38,624 bases of DNA from Thermotogota bacterium ADurb.Bin062 (GTDB lineage Bacteria; Thermotogota; Thermotogae; MWEM01), in the NCBI GenBank assembly GCA_002071085.1, contig MWEM01000024.1, positions 1-38,624 of the forward strand, read 5' to 3'. Shown here piece by piece: positions 8,217 through 16,705 of this stretch. The position numbers were made by a program, and so were the translations under genes. Numbering within the stretch: position 1 is the stretch's first letter; each line of letters starts with the position of its first letter. Under the pieces are notes generated by a model. The model did no database searches, was not told the origin of the DNA, and worked only from the letters and a program-made list of their open reading frames with translations.

Positions 8217-8609
8217 ATGCGAAAAGGCGATTGGCTCCTCATCGGAGGTGTTTTGCTGCTCTCGGTCGCCTTCGCTTACTGGATCCCCCACCGTCAGGCC
8301 GCTTCGACCGTGATCGTCGAAGTAGACGGCCGAGAGGCCTATCGGTATTCGATTCGGGAGGATGGAGAGTACCCGATACGGGGTTACCAGCCTGCGGTTG
8401 GAAGGAGCGAAACGACTCACATATTGCACATTCGAAACGGCCAAGTTTACGTAGAGGAGGCGCGCTGCAGGGATAAAATCTGCGAGAGGATGGGAAAGAT
8501 CGACAACCCGGGGCAGCTCATCGTCTGTGTCCCGTATAAAGTGCTGATCCGTTTGGAAGGCGATCGAGTCGTGGATACCGGCGCCCACCCGGATGCGGTG
8601 ACCCGATAA
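8217..8609 (+). CDS. NusG-domain-II membrane protein
   Basis: A 131-aa protein with one N-terminal transmembrane helix (WLLIGGVLLLSVAFAYW) and an extracytoplasmic NusG domain II fold. The signature is YVEEARCRDKICERMGKI followed by PGQLIVCVPYKVLI, which has the paired-cysteine and PGQ-IVC-P pattern of this family. The start at 8217 is favoured (GGAG 9 nt upstream). A TTG at 8133 would add 28 basic residues. It lies between apbE and the Gx-type gene, an association common in bacteria and thought to relate to flavinylated envelope redox systems, though its exact job is unknown. Confidence 0.8.
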   Translation: MRKGDWLLIGGVLLLSVAFAYWIPHRQAASTVIVEVDGREAYRYSIREDGEYPIRGYQPAVGRSETTHILHIRNGQVYVEEARCRDKICERMGKIDNPGQLIVCVPYKVLIRLEGDRVVDTGAHPDAVTR

Positions 8610-8622
8610 GGGATGGCAGGAC

Positions 8623-9132
8623 GTGGAGAACAATCGGAAGGTCGTTCGTATCGCGCTGTTCGTCTCGCTTGCCCTCGCGGTCTATCTCGTCGAGAACGCC
8701 GTCCCGGTTCCGGTCCCCATTCCGGGGTTCAAATGGGGTTTTTCGAATTTCGTCGTATTGATGTCGCTGACGATGTTGGGTACGCGGGACGTTTTATGGA
8801 TCGTCATTTTTAAGGTGTTGCTAGGGAATTTCTTATCTGGGAAATTTCTGTCTCCGGTTTTTTTTATCAGCTGTTTTGGAAACCTCAGTGGCGTCTTGTC
8901 TATGATCGCGTTATCGAAAACGCGCTGTTTCGGTTACATCGGCATCAGCGTCATAGGCGCCTTTGCGAATAACCTCGCGCAGCTAGCGGTATGCGGGGTG
9001 TGGCTGCTGCGCTCCGTTCATATATGGTATTTCTTTCCGTACATCGCTTTAATGGGTACGGTTTCTGGCGTTTTGAACGCTCTAATGGCCAAGGGAGGGG
9101 AACAATGGTTCCGAACCTATCGAAAGAATTGA
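8623..9132 (+). CDS. Gx-type integral membrane protein (heptaprenyl diphosphate synthase component I family)
   Basis: A 169-aa protein with about five hydrophobic helices. The N-terminal segment VENAVPVPVPIPGFKWGFSN matches the Gx family, annotated as heptaprenyl diphosphate synthase component I. It resembles small S-component-like transporters, so the enzyme name may be historical. The start is GTG 8623, with AAGGGA (8608-8613) 9 nt upstream. It sits immediately after the NusG-domain-II gene and overlaps maf by 28 bp, so it is in the same transcript. Confidence 0.82.
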   Translation: MENNRKVVRIALFVSLALAVYLVENAVPVPVPIPGFKWGFSNFVVLMSLTMLGTRDVLWIVIFKVLLGNFLSGKFLSPVFFISCFGNLSGVLSMIALSKTRCFGYIGISVIGAFANNLAQLAVCGVWLLRSVHIWYFFPYIALMGTVSGVLNALMAKGGEQWFRTYRKN

Positions 9133-9761
9133 TACCACCGGAGGATTTCGTGTTGGTGTTGGGCTCGAGTAGCCCAAGACGTCAAGAGCTCTGCAAACGT
9201 TTCGGTTTGCCTATCGTCGTCGTAAACCCGGGAGGTGTTGAAGAAACGCCCAAACAGTCGCAGGTCACACCTCAAGAGATCACTACCAAAATCGCGCTCG
9301 CGAAGCTCCAGGAGACCGAGCGGGTAGCGGCGAACGAAGCGGCGGAGAAGATCAAGGGAAAGCGAATCGTATACCTAGCCGCCGATACGATGGTTTTTTT
9401 AGGCGAAGAACGGCTGGGGAAACCTCTACACGCCCAACACGCCGAACATATGCTCCGCAAGCTCTCAGGCCGGTGGCACGACGTGTACACCGGAGTCGGG
9501 ATGAAGATCGTGTGGAACGACGCGAGAGTGCAACAGATGTTTTTTTGCGAGCGGACACGCGTATTGTTTCGTAAGCTTCCCTATCAAGCGATACAAAAGT
9601 ATGTCCAAACGGGTATCCCCCTCGATAAGGCGGGCGCTTACGGTATACAGGATGAAGGTGGGTTCTTTGTCGACCAAATCAGAGGCGATTTCTACAATGT
9701 GATGGGTTTCCCCTTAGGAAGAATATGGGAATTATTATATAATAACGGTGTCATTCGATGA
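9105..9761 (+). CDS. maf: Maf family nucleotide pyrophosphatase
   Basis: A 218-aa Maf protein that hydrolyses non-canonical or methylated nucleoside triphosphates (dTTP/UTP-type in some members). Motifs: LGSSSPRRQELC near the N-terminus, the catalytic Asp in YLAADTMVFL, LGKPLHAQHAEHML, the YTGVG substrate loop, DKAGAYGIQ and DFYNVMGFPL. The start at 9105 is chosen for the AAGGGAGGGG just upstream and because the conserved core starts soon after. Length is slightly longer than usual because of an AANEAAEKIKG insert. It overlaps radC by 4 bp (ATGA). Confidence 0.92.
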   Translation: MVPNLSKELIPPEDFVLVLGSSSPRRQELCKRFGLPIVVVNPGGVEETPKQSQVTPQEITTKIALAKLQETERVAANEAAEKIKGKRIVYLAADTMVFLGEERLGKPLHAQHAEHMLRKLSGRWHDVYTGVGMKIVWNDARVQQMFFCERTRVLFRKLPYQAIQKYVQTGIPLDKAGAYGIQDEGGFFVDQIRGDFYNVMGFPLGRIWELLYNNGVIR

Positions 9762-10474
9762 TGCCTCGAGAAAAGCTGGAAAAATATGGACCCGGCGAAT
9801 TGACCAACGCGGAGCTGTTGGCCATACTGCTGAGGACGGGAACGAAGGAGAGAGGCGTCACAGTTCTCGCCGAAGCGTGTATGGAAAAATACGGAGGCTC
9901 CCTTTACGCGCTCGAGCGTGAAACGCTCGAAGGGCTGAGCCAGTTGAAAGGCATAGGAGAAGTCAAGGCGATTACGATCAAGTCCGCGTTGGAATTAGGG
10001 GTTCGTTATTACAAAGAGCGCCTGTTGCAAAGAACGAAGATCACCGAACCTGAAGACGTCTTCGTCTTTTGTCTGGAGATGTCTATGTTGGATCAGGAGC
10101 ACGTCCGGGTCCTGTCTTTGGATTCAAAAAACCGTGTCATCGGTTTAGACGACGTGACGAAAGGAACGGTAAACGCCTCGTTGATCCATCCGAGAGAGGT
10201 TTTTCGGAAGGCCATCTTGAATTCGGCGGTGGCGATCATTCTGGTGCATAACCACCCGTCTGGGGATCCGTATCCGAGCGAAGAAGACCGGAAGATAACG
10301 GAAAAAATCACGCAGAGCGGCGAGCTCCTCTCGATTCCCTGTCGGGACCACGTGATCATCGGGAGAGGCAGTTTTTTCAGCTTCACCGCCGGAAGGACTT
10401 TTTTGAAGGGAGACATCGAGAATGGAAGAGAACCCCGAGCTGCAGAAGTTGCTGAAGTTAAAAGAAGCCCTTAA
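9758..10474 (+). CDS. radC: RadC/JAB-domain protein
   Basis: A 238-aa RadC family protein: an N-terminal helix-hairpin-helix region (LTNAELLAILLRTGTKERGV and LSQLKGIGEVKAITI), then a JAB/MPN domain with the zinc motif HNHPSGDPYPSEED (His164, His166, Asp177) and the upstream Glu in HPREVF. The cellular role remains debated. The old DNA-repair name rests on a misassigned E. coli mutation. Translation is probably coupled to maf (ATGA overlap), and the C-terminus overlaps the next gene by 53 bp. Confidence 0.92.
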   Translation: MMPREKLEKYGPGELTNAELLAILLRTGTKERGVTVLAEACMEKYGGSLYALERETLEGLSQLKGIGEVKAITIKSALELGVRYYKERLLQRTKITEPEDVFVFCLEMSMLDQEHVRVLSLDSKNRVIGLDDVTKGTVNASLIHPREVFRKAILNSAVAIILVHNHPSGDPYPSEEDRKITEKITQSGELLSIPCRDHVIIGRGSFFSFTAGRTFLKGDIENGREPRAAEVAEVKRSP

Positions 10475-11702
10475 GTCGGATTTAGAGAAAAAAACCGGAA
10501 AAAAAATAGAGCCGAAGGAAGAGAAAAAACAAAAGATACAACTCTCCGAAGACCTGAGAAAACGAATCGCCAGCGATGGAAGCGTTCCGTTGAACATAGA
10601 AGAGATCCGTACGCCCTTAGATATAGAAAAAACTTGCGCGGAGATTCAATGTGAGAGACTGTACGGCTATGCGGAAAAGAACGCAGATCAAGTTCGTGAC
10701 AAGCTCCTTGCCGAAAACCTCAAACTCTTGATAACGATGCTGAAAGGCCGTCCTCAAGAGGCGATTAGGCACTTCGAAAGGCTGTATGTGACCTCAAAGA
10801 GCGATTTCGTATATTTCAACCTCTTACTGGCCGAACTACTCGCGGGAAACGACGTGGAAAACGGGGTCGCCACCTTTTTAGCCGAACAATCACGGTCGGC
10901 CTATCCCTTGTTGATGATGCTATTCTTCTCGCTTTTCCGTTACAAGAACTTCCAAATCGTGAAAAAGACGATCCCTCTGTTGCTCAAAACCGAACCAAAC
11001 GAGCTCCACGCACTATTTTTCCAGATGCTTCAGATGGACGATAAAGAAATTTCAAAGTATTGCTCGATTCTCTACCGCAAGAACGAATACAGAGAATTTC
11101 AAAATATCGCCAAACTGCTTCCCTATTTCGTGAACAAAGACGGCACAAACTATCAATATACACTCGACGCCCTGAATAAAAAAGACGCCCATCACTGTTC
11201 CCGTCTCTATTACGAGTACATCACCCGGGAAAATGCGCTGGAACCGGCGGAGGCGATGAAATGCCCCCTGGGTCTCTACCTCGCCGGACGAACCGCAATT
11301 CAAAACAACGATTGCGAAAAGGCGCGAGAGTACGCCAAACGGTTGAATGCATTTAACGATCCCTATGGCGGGCTTCTGACCGTCGCCTTGAAATTTGGCG
11401 CCGGGAAAGGGGAAGAGGCTATTCGCCTTTTGCACGAACTCCTTCTTCCATTCGAGAGAGTCATCGTGACCTGGCTCAGCGGGAGGCAGATCCCGTGCAA
11501 AGGCGTGGGAACCCTCACAAATGTCTTCAAAAAGAACACAATCATCTTTCCGATTGCGGCCGATTTCGAGCAATTCCAGCAGATCCTGACCGAAAGCCTG
11601 GCGGTGTGGGACGATTTTGAGGTATTCCTTTATCCGTATGAAGAACTGCGATGTTTCTTTGGCGCCCGGTTGTGCACCCTAGCCTACAAGGAGAAGAAGT
11701 GA
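10422..11702 (+). CDS. Uncharacterised helical protein, possibly TPR-like (426 aa)
   Basis: I do not recognise a named family. Residues 1-45 are highly charged (LKLKEALKSDLEKKTGKKIE, then KEEKKQK) and may form a coiled coil or flexible arm. The rest is predicted helical, with pairs such as GRPQEAIRHFERLYVTSKSD that resemble tetratricopeptide-type repeats. No signal peptide or membrane helix is visible. The start at 10422 lies inside the end of radC with AAGGGAGA 10-15 nt upstream. The gene ends at a TGATG junction with the next gene, so both are probably produced together. Confidence 0.7.
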   Translation: MEENPELQKLLKLKEALKSDLEKKTGKKIEPKEEKKQKIQLSEDLRKRIASDGSVPLNIEEIRTPLDIEKTCAEIQCERLYGYAEKNADQVRDKLLAENLKLLITMLKGRPQEAIRHFERLYVTSKSDFVYFNLLLAELLAGNDVENGVATFLAEQSRSAYPLLMMLFFSLFRYKNFQIVKKTIPLLLKTEPNELHALFFQMLQMDDKEISKYCSILYRKNEYREFQNIAKLLPYFVNKDGTNYQYTLDALNKKDAHHCSRLYYEYITRENALEPAEAMKCPLGLYLAGRTAIQNNDCEKAREYAKRLNAFNDPYGGLLTVALKFGAGKGEEAIRLLHELLLPFERVIVTWLSGRQIPCKGVGTLTNVFKKNTIIFPIAADFEQFQQILTESLAVWDDFEVFLYPYEELRCFFGARLCTLAYKEKK

Positions 11703-12544
11703 TGCCGCTCTTCACCGGAAAGAAGATATTTCAACCAATGGAAGAATGGCCCGTTTATGAGCGGGACTGGATGGCCAGGATCTCCAACAAAGGCCCCGTC
11801 CTGTTTACAGGAGAAGGGCTTCTATCTCAGATATCCAAAGACTATTCGTTGGAAGTGAACCTCTCTTTCCGTCGCGGGGACTTCGTCGCCAATGAAACGG
11901 GACTATTGACGTTGAGGGGGAAACTCGGGGCCCTGATTCGCGTCAGAGACGAAATATGGTACGTGTATAGCCAGACGCTCCTGCTCGCGACGATGCTGTA
12001 TCGACTGAAAGAAACCGTCAAACGCGTCAATCCAATGGCTTCCGTCATCGTTCGCTCCCTCCCTCCGGTGAAACCTTTGGATGATTGGTACTTCGAAGCG
12101 ATAGAGGACGCGAGCTGTATCTGTTGGCCCTCGAGCGTGACCGATGGGGTCATCCATCAAGAGATATGGAAAGAGTTCGGGGGAATCGAGAGAACGCTCG
12201 AGTTTTACCGTCGCTCTTGGAATCCCAGTTTCAAGCTGTTACTCGAGTGCGACCGGCTATCTGACGCCATCACGGCGATAAAAAGCGGAGCGGACGGGAT
12301 TGTTCTCAAAGATTTGAAGAGCGAGATGGTGGGAGAGATCGTTAAGGCTTTACGCGAACGATTCAAAAAGATATACATCGAATACTGCGGGGATATGACC
12401 CTTTTTAACGTGGACCAATACGCTTCACTGGGATTGGACGCCATTTCGACCTATCGAGCCGATCTTACGAAAGCGACCGCTTCGTCGGAGATGGTCTACA
12501 CGCTGATACCCGCTCCGGATACGGATGAGCCGAAGCATTCCTAG
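11702..12544 (+). CDS. Protein with a nicotinate-nucleotide pyrophosphorylase-like barrel, role unknown
   Basis: A 280-aa protein. The C-terminal half follows the plan of QPRTase (NadC/ModD) enzymes: LLLECDRLSDAITAIKSGAD, then GIVLKDLKSEMVGEIVKAL, then KIYIEYCGDMTLFNVDQY and LGLDAISTYRADL, corresponding to the VEV-AL-AGAD, LDN and EASGG-and-G-D-IS strands of that barrel. The LDN becomes LKD and the SGG becomes YCGD. The N-terminal half keeps GLLTLRGKLGALIRVRD and a helix but lacks the basic substrate pocket I would expect of a true NadC. It may be a degenerate or repurposed relative. AAGGAG (11688-11693) lies 8 nt before the ATG, and the gene overlaps tsaB by 20 bp. Confidence 0.6.
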   Translation: MPLFTGKKIFQPMEEWPVYERDWMARISNKGPVLFTGEGLLSQISKDYSLEVNLSFRRGDFVANETGLLTLRGKLGALIRVRDEIWYVYSQTLLLATMLYRLKETVKRVNPMASVIVRSLPPVKPLDDWYFEAIEDASCICWPSSVTDGVIHQEIWKEFGGIERTLEFYRRSWNPSFKLLLECDRLSDAITAIKSGADGIVLKDLKSEMVGEIVKALRERFKKIYIEYCGDMTLFNVDQYASLGLDAISTYRADLTKATASSEMVYTLIPAPDTDEPKHS

Positions 12545-13235
12545 CGACTCGGTTGAGGAGAGCCCGGCCTTCCTACTGATCGACGCCAGTTGTTCGACCA
12601 ACCTCGTCGCCTTAGTCGTTCCGCAGCGCCAGATAAGATTGACACGGACCTTCACTGGTCGAGAGTTCCCGGGAGAAAACCTGCTGTCCGTTTGCGAAGA
12701 GTGGATGAGAGCGCGAGGGATAACAGGAAAAGAGTTGGATTTCTTCGCTACGTCGCACGGCCCGGGGTCTTTGACGGGGCTGCGTGTCGCCGGTTCTTTC
12801 ATCCGCACGTTGGCCCAGGTTTGTCAGAAGCCGGTGATCACCCTCAACAGCTTGTGGCTGCTCGAACGGTCTTTGGGAGAAGCTGAACGCGAGGTCGTCA
12901 CCGTTATACAGGCCAGGCAGGACCGGTACTATGTTCGGCTCCGAAGCGCTCCGGACCCAGATGAATATGATCCGCTGACCGCCGAGTGTTTTTTCGAAGG
13001 CTGTCCTCCGGAGGCGCTCTGTTGTTTGGAAGAAAGATGCGACCTCGTCCACCGCTTCCCAGATCGATTCGCCGGACGAGACTACGTTTTACAGCGGTTA
13101 GACCCCGATCGGTATATCGAGGGTGTATCGCAGGCGATACGGAACCGAGCAGGAAAGGGGTACGGAGAGATCGTTTTGCATTACGGCGGCCTATCGGTTG
13201 CCGAAGAGATATTTTACAAGAAAATGCGCCAATGA
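12525..13235 (+). CDS. tsaB: tRNA threonylcarbamoyladenosine biosynthesis protein TsaB
   Basis: A 236-aa protein of the TsaB/YeaZ family, the ASKHA-fold partner of TsaD and TsaE in making t6A37 in ANN-decoding tRNAs. It shows LLIDASCSTNLVALV at the N-terminus and the hallmark SHGPGSLTGLRVAGSF. The C-terminal half is divergent, as usual for TsaB. The first 13 residues before the conserved core are not conserved, so the true start may be slightly later, although ATG 12525 overlapping the upstream gene is the best candidate. tsaD and tsaE are not in the window. Confidence 0.88.
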   Translation: MSRSIPSDSVEESPAFLLIDASCSTNLVALVVPQRQIRLTRTFTGREFPGENLLSVCEEWMRARGITGKELDFFATSHGPGSLTGLRVAGSFIRTLAQVCQKPVITLNSLWLLERSLGEAEREVVTVIQARQDRYYVRLRSAPDPDEYDPLTAECFFEGCPPEALCCLEERCDLVHRFPDRFAGRDYVLQRLDPDRYIEGVSQAIRNRAGKGYGEIVLHYGGLSVAEEIFYKKMRQ

Positions 13236-13277
13236 TATCGCGCAGGGTTTTTATGTTCACTTTAAGGAGGTTGAGAA

Positions 13278-13610
13278 ATGAAAATACAGAACGCTTTGGG
13301 AGATATCCACATAGGAGTCAGCGTATTTAAGAAAATCGTATTCCAATCGCTCTTGGAAAGTTACGGATTGGTTCGAATGGACGACGTCAACATTCTGAAT
13401 AAATACCTGGGCGGAGATGACAAAGGAATACATATACGAGAAGACGACACCGGAATCACCGTAGATGTCTTCCCCGTGATTTCTTATGGAATGAAGATCG
13501 ATCAAGTCTCGCTCAATGCTCAAGAGAATATCCAATACAACTTCCAGCAGATGCTTGGGGTGGTTCCCCGGGCCATCAACATCCACGTGTTGGGCATTCA
13601 TATCGAGTAG
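13278..13610 (+). CDS. Asp23/Gls24 family protein (YloU-like)
   Basis: A 110-aa Asp23/Gls24 (DUF322) protein, with the short alpha/beta pattern typical of the family: GDIHIGVSVFKKIVFQSL, GITVDVFPVISYGMKI, and ENIQYNFQQMLG near the C-terminus. AAGGAGG lies 7 nt before the ATG. It stands 11 nt ahead of the FakA-like gene, the same YloU-YloV arrangement found in many Firmicutes, so a functional partnership is likely. It has no signal peptide. The precise biochemical role is unknown. Confidence 0.85.
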   Translation: MKIQNALGDIHIGVSVFKKIVFQSLLESYGLVRMDDVNILNKYLGGDDKGIHIREDDTGITVDVFPVISYGMKIDQVSLNAQENIQYNFQQMLGVVPRAINIHVLGIHIE

Positions 13611-13621
13611 GGGCGTTTCTT

Positions 13622-15412
13622 ATGGACAAACAAACCGACAAGTTGACCTCGCTCGCTCTGAAAGGGGCTTTCAAAAAGGGCATCGAGGTTTTGCTGCAAC
13701 ACAAAGATGAAGTCAACGCGTTGAACGTCTTTCCTGTTCCGGACGGCGATACGGGTTCGAACATGAGCGCCTGTATGCTCGAGGCCCTGAAAGAAATCGA
13801 CAAGATCACCTTCGAGTCGATGAAGAACGTCGTCCAAGCGATACGCACGGGCACGCTGATGGGCGCCCGCGGCAATTCCGGGGTGATCTTATCTCAAATC
13901 TTCAGTGGGTTCTGCGCGACCATCACAAACGCCAACGTCTCCGAAATCAGCATTCCTTTATTCGCTGAAGCCCTTAAAAAGGGAAGCGAGGTGGCGAAGA
14001 GCGCCGTCATAAAGCCCGTGAGAGGGACAATTTTGACGTTGATCGACGACTTGGCCCAATACTCCGCGAAGATTTCGGAAACGGCCTCCGACTTTCCTGT
14101 CTTTTTTCAACGCTTGACGAAACGTTCTTTCCAGGTGGTGGAGAAAACGAGAGAAATGATGCCCAAGCTTAAGCAAGCCGGCGTAGTGGATGCCGGCGCC
14201 AAAGGGCTAGCGTACATCATAGAAGGGTTCTACCGGTACTCTATCGGAGAGCCGATCAACCTACAAGTAGGTGGAGAGATGGCCGGCGCGACGACGCAAG
14301 GGGTTTTTCAACGGGAGACATTAACCTATCAGTATTGCACCGAATTTATGGCGCGGTTGCATAAAGGTGTAGAAAACGGCAACTTACGCCAGCTAAAGAC
14401 CAGTCTTTTAGAGCGTGGAGACTCCCTGGTTCTCGTTCAGGATAGCGCGCTGTTGAAAGGCCATATCCACACCGATCATCCCGGAGAGATATTCGAAACG
14501 GTCTTACGGTACGGAGAACTGATGAAGGTAAAAGTGGACAATATGAAGGAGCAACACGAGTCACTACTGGGAGAAACGCCTACGGACGAACCGCTAAGAA
14601 CCGTACGGAGCGGTGGGCACCCAAGTTCCACAGGTTACCTGAGCCCCGGTTTTACCGTTGAGGTAGAAGAACCGACGGATATCCCGGAGGTGCCGTTCGT
14701 CGATCTCGAAACTGGAGAAGTGAAGTCGATGACTGAGGAAGAGACGAAGGAGAACGGCTTCGTCGCGGTTTCGCCAGGAGAAGGAATCAGCCGATTGTTC
14801 AAAGATTTGAACGTGGACCAGATCATTCCGGGGGGGCAAACGATGAACCCCTCCACCGCCGATATCGCGGGGGCGATCGATCGCGTGAACGCCCGTCACG
14901 TCTTCGTCCTACCAAACAACCCGAACATCACGTTAGCGGCCCAGAGCGCGTCTAGAATGATGAGCGGAGATAAAAAAACCGTCTATGTCGTTGAAAGCAA
15001 TTCGGTTCAAGAGGGCATCGCCGCGATCTTGGCCTTCAACGAGATCGTGACGCCGGAGTCGAATTTCGAGAATATGAATAGCGCGCTCAAAGACATCGTC
15101 TCTATTTCTGTCACACACGCGATTCGAGATTCGGAGATAGAGAACAACGAGATCACGGAAGGCGAGTATCTGTTTTTCGCCAATAAAGAGCTAATTGCAC
15201 ACGGCGCTGTGCTTCACGATGTGATCATGGAGGGATTGAACAAGGTGGGTTCCGATCGATTCCTCACGATCAATATCTTTTACGGGATGGATATAGAAGA
15301 GCCGGAAGCGCAAAGACTGAGGGAAGCCATCGCCCAACAGTATCCGGCCGCAGAGATCGAGGTGTTCGAAGGAAGCCAACCGCACTATTCCTACTTCATA
15401 TCTCTGGAGTAG
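13622..15412 (+). CDS. fakA: DAK2/DegV-type kinase, FakA (YloV) family
   Basis: A 596-aa protein with an N-terminal DhaL-like kinase domain (NVFPVPDGDTGSNM, with the Mg-binding Asp41 and Asp43, and MGARGNSGVILSQIFSG). A central domain follows (QRETLTYQYCTEFM, VLVQDSALLKGHIHTDHPG, including the conserved histidines). The C-terminal part resembles DegV (GLSRLFKDL-type start, IIPGGQTMNPSTADI, VFVLPNNPNITLAAQ). FakA activates fatty acids bound to FakB by phosphorylation. An acidic linker of about 60 residues (14575-14760) joins the halves. No separate fakB is in the window. Confidence 0.88.
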   Translation: MDKQTDKLTSLALKGAFKKGIEVLLQHKDEVNALNVFPVPDGDTGSNMSACMLEALKEIDKITFESMKNVVQAIRTGTLMGARGNSGVILSQIFSGFCATITNANVSEISIPLFAEALKKGSEVAKSAVIKPVRGTILTLIDDLAQYSAKISETASDFPVFFQRLTKRSFQVVEKTREMMPKLKQAGVVDAGAKGLAYIIEGFYRYSIGEPINLQVGGEMAGATTQGVFQRETLTYQYCTEFMARLHKGVENGNLRQLKTSLLERGDSLVLVQDSALLKGHIHTDHPGEIFETVLRYGELMKVKVDNMKEQHESLLGETPTDEPLRTVRSGGHPSSTGYLSPGFTVEVEEPTDIPEVPFVDLETGEVKSMTEEETKENGFVAVSPGEGISRLFKDLNVDQIIPGGQTMNPSTADIAGAIDRVNARHVFVLPNNPNITLAAQSASRMMSGDKKTVYVVESNSVQEGIAAILAFNEIVTPESNFENMNSALKDIVSISVTHAIRDSEIENNEITEGEYLFFANKELIAHGAVLHDVIMEGLNKVGSDRFLTINIFYGMDIEEPEAQRLREAIAQQYPAAEIEVFEGSQPHYSYFISLE

Positions 15413-15437
15413 GGACCCTTTGGCGCAAGGGGGCGCG

Positions 15438-16025
15438 ATGTCCAAATTCGAAAAGATCGTTTTGCTTACGGTAGTCGCTCTCTTCGGGGTAGGCATAGTG
15501 ATCGGGCTGACGCCCCACGACCGGGCGGTGGCGGAAGACGCGAGCCGCCGACAGCAGACCGCGAAAGCGCCGGTTCTATTTCCGATCGAGCTGAATAGCG
15601 CGGGCCTTCAAGAGCTGAAGGCGATCAAGGGCATCGGCGACGTGAAGGCGAAACAAATCATAACCTATCGGCAAGACAAGGGTCTTTTTCGTTCGGTCGA
15701 CGAGCTATTGGAAGTCAAAGGCATTGGGCCTAAAACGTTGGAATCGATTCGAGAGTTCATCTACGTCGATGAGTCTTCCTTAGCAGAAGCCGGCGTATAC
15801 GATCGCGCGGAGGGGACTTCCAAATCCGGAGGGAGGATCGATATCAATCGCGCCGACCTGAAAGACTTGGTCTCGTTACCCGGGATAGGGGAAGTCAAAG
15901 GGAAGCGGATTATCGACTACCGGGAAACACACGGGAGATTCAACGAACCCGAAGAGTTGATTAAAGTCTCGGGCATCGGCGAGAAAACCTTACAGGCGAT
16001 TTTACCCTTGATCTGTTGCGAGTGA
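15438..16025 (+). CDS. comEA: ComEA-like protein with two helix-hairpin-helix modules
   Basis: A 195-aa protein with an N-terminal membrane anchor (IVLLTVVALFGVGIVIGL) followed by two ComEA-type HhH DNA-binding modules. The first is ELNSAGLQELKAIKGIGDVK to GIGPKTLESIREF. The second is DINRADLKDLVSLPGIGEVK to GIGEKTLQAILPL. Typical ComEA has one such repeat pair, so this is a duplicated form. ComEA binds incoming DNA on the outer face of the membrane in natural transformation. ATG 15438 is preferred (AAGGGGG just upstream). A TTG at 15420 is possible. Confidence 0.85.
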   Translation: MSKFEKIVLLTVVALFGVGIVIGLTPHDRAVAEDASRRQQTAKAPVLFPIELNSAGLQELKAIKGIGDVKAKQIITYRQDKGLFRSVDELLEVKGIGPKTLESIREFIYVDESSLAEAGVYDRAEGTSKSGGRIDINRADLKDLVSLPGIGEVKGKRIIDYRETHGRFNEPEELIKVSGIGEKTLQAILPLICCE

Positions 16026-16082
16026 GGGGTAGCGCATCGCGCCTGGGTTCCGGTGATAGATGGAACGATTCAGCGGCTTTCT

Positions 16083-16111
16083 TTGAAGTCCTACCGCTAT
16101 CAAGGTAAAAT
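16083..16111 (+). promoter_or_regulatory. Predicted promoter for the ompH-lptB group
   Basis: TTGAAG (16083-16088), 17 nt, then TAAAAT (16106-16111). It lies in the only sizeable gap (173 bp) between comEA and the OmpH-like gene, about 80 nt before the start codon. A CACCGAGGACAAAGAGGAC stretch (16149-16167) between promoter and gene resembles the dispersed CACAGAG repeats. Confidence 0.55.
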
Positions 16112-16198
16112 ATCTATTAAAGAGAAACACGGGAAGAACCATAAAACCACCGAGGACAAAGAGGACATTTTTTGTATTTTACACAGGAGGATGGAAAC

Positions 16199-16705
16199 AT
16201 GAAGGGAAAGCCAGTCTTATCGCTTATCTTTTTTGTGACACTGGGGTTGTTGATGGGGACGGTCTTTGCGGGAACGCCGGCAACAGCGAAACTGAAAGCG
16301 CCGGTAATCGCGTTTATCGATTTCGATAAAGCCGGTCAGCAGTTCACCGAATTGAAGACGCTTTTGCAAGAGTATCAAGCGGACGCCGAATACTACAATA
16401 GCCTACTTAAACCCCTTGAAGACGAGATCACCCGCTTGCGTAACCTCGGGGACTCGAGCACGACCTACCAGCTGAAAATCAACGAGTACCAATTACAGCA
16501 ACAGAAGTTCGTCAACCAGCTGAAGATGAAGTACGACCCGTTAGCGGAAGCTAAACAACAGCGTTTGTTGGAATTGGCCAAAGAATACGCCCGGATAAAC
16601 GGGATCGATGTGTTGCTCACCAAAGTAGTCGCGATATTTGTGGCAGACGCCTACGATGTCACGGACGATTTCATCAAATATGCCAACTCCAAAGCTACCA
16701 ATTGA
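16199..16705 (+). CDS. OmpH/Skp-like periplasmic protein
   Basis: A 168-aa protein with a Sec signal peptide (VLSLIFFVTLGLLMGTVFA) and a mature part opening with VIAFIDFDKAG, the start of the OmpH/Skp fold. A long charged helical region then forms coiled-coil arms (LLKPLEDEITRLRNL through QLKMKYDPLAEAKQQRL). It ends with a short strand-helix (INGIDVLLTKVV). Skp proteins chaperone outer-membrane proteins. ACAGGAGG (16183-16190) lies 8 nt before the ATG at 16199. The 3' end overlaps the LptB-like gene, linking it with envelope export. Confidence 0.82.
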   Translation: MKGKPVLSLIFFVTLGLLMGTVFAGTPATAKLKAPVIAFIDFDKAGQQFTELKTLLQEYQADAEYYNSLLKPLEDEITRLRNLGDSSTTYQLKINEYQLQQQKFVNQLKMKYDPLAEAKQQRLLELAKEYARINGIDVLLTKVVAIFVADAYDVTDDFIKYANSKATN

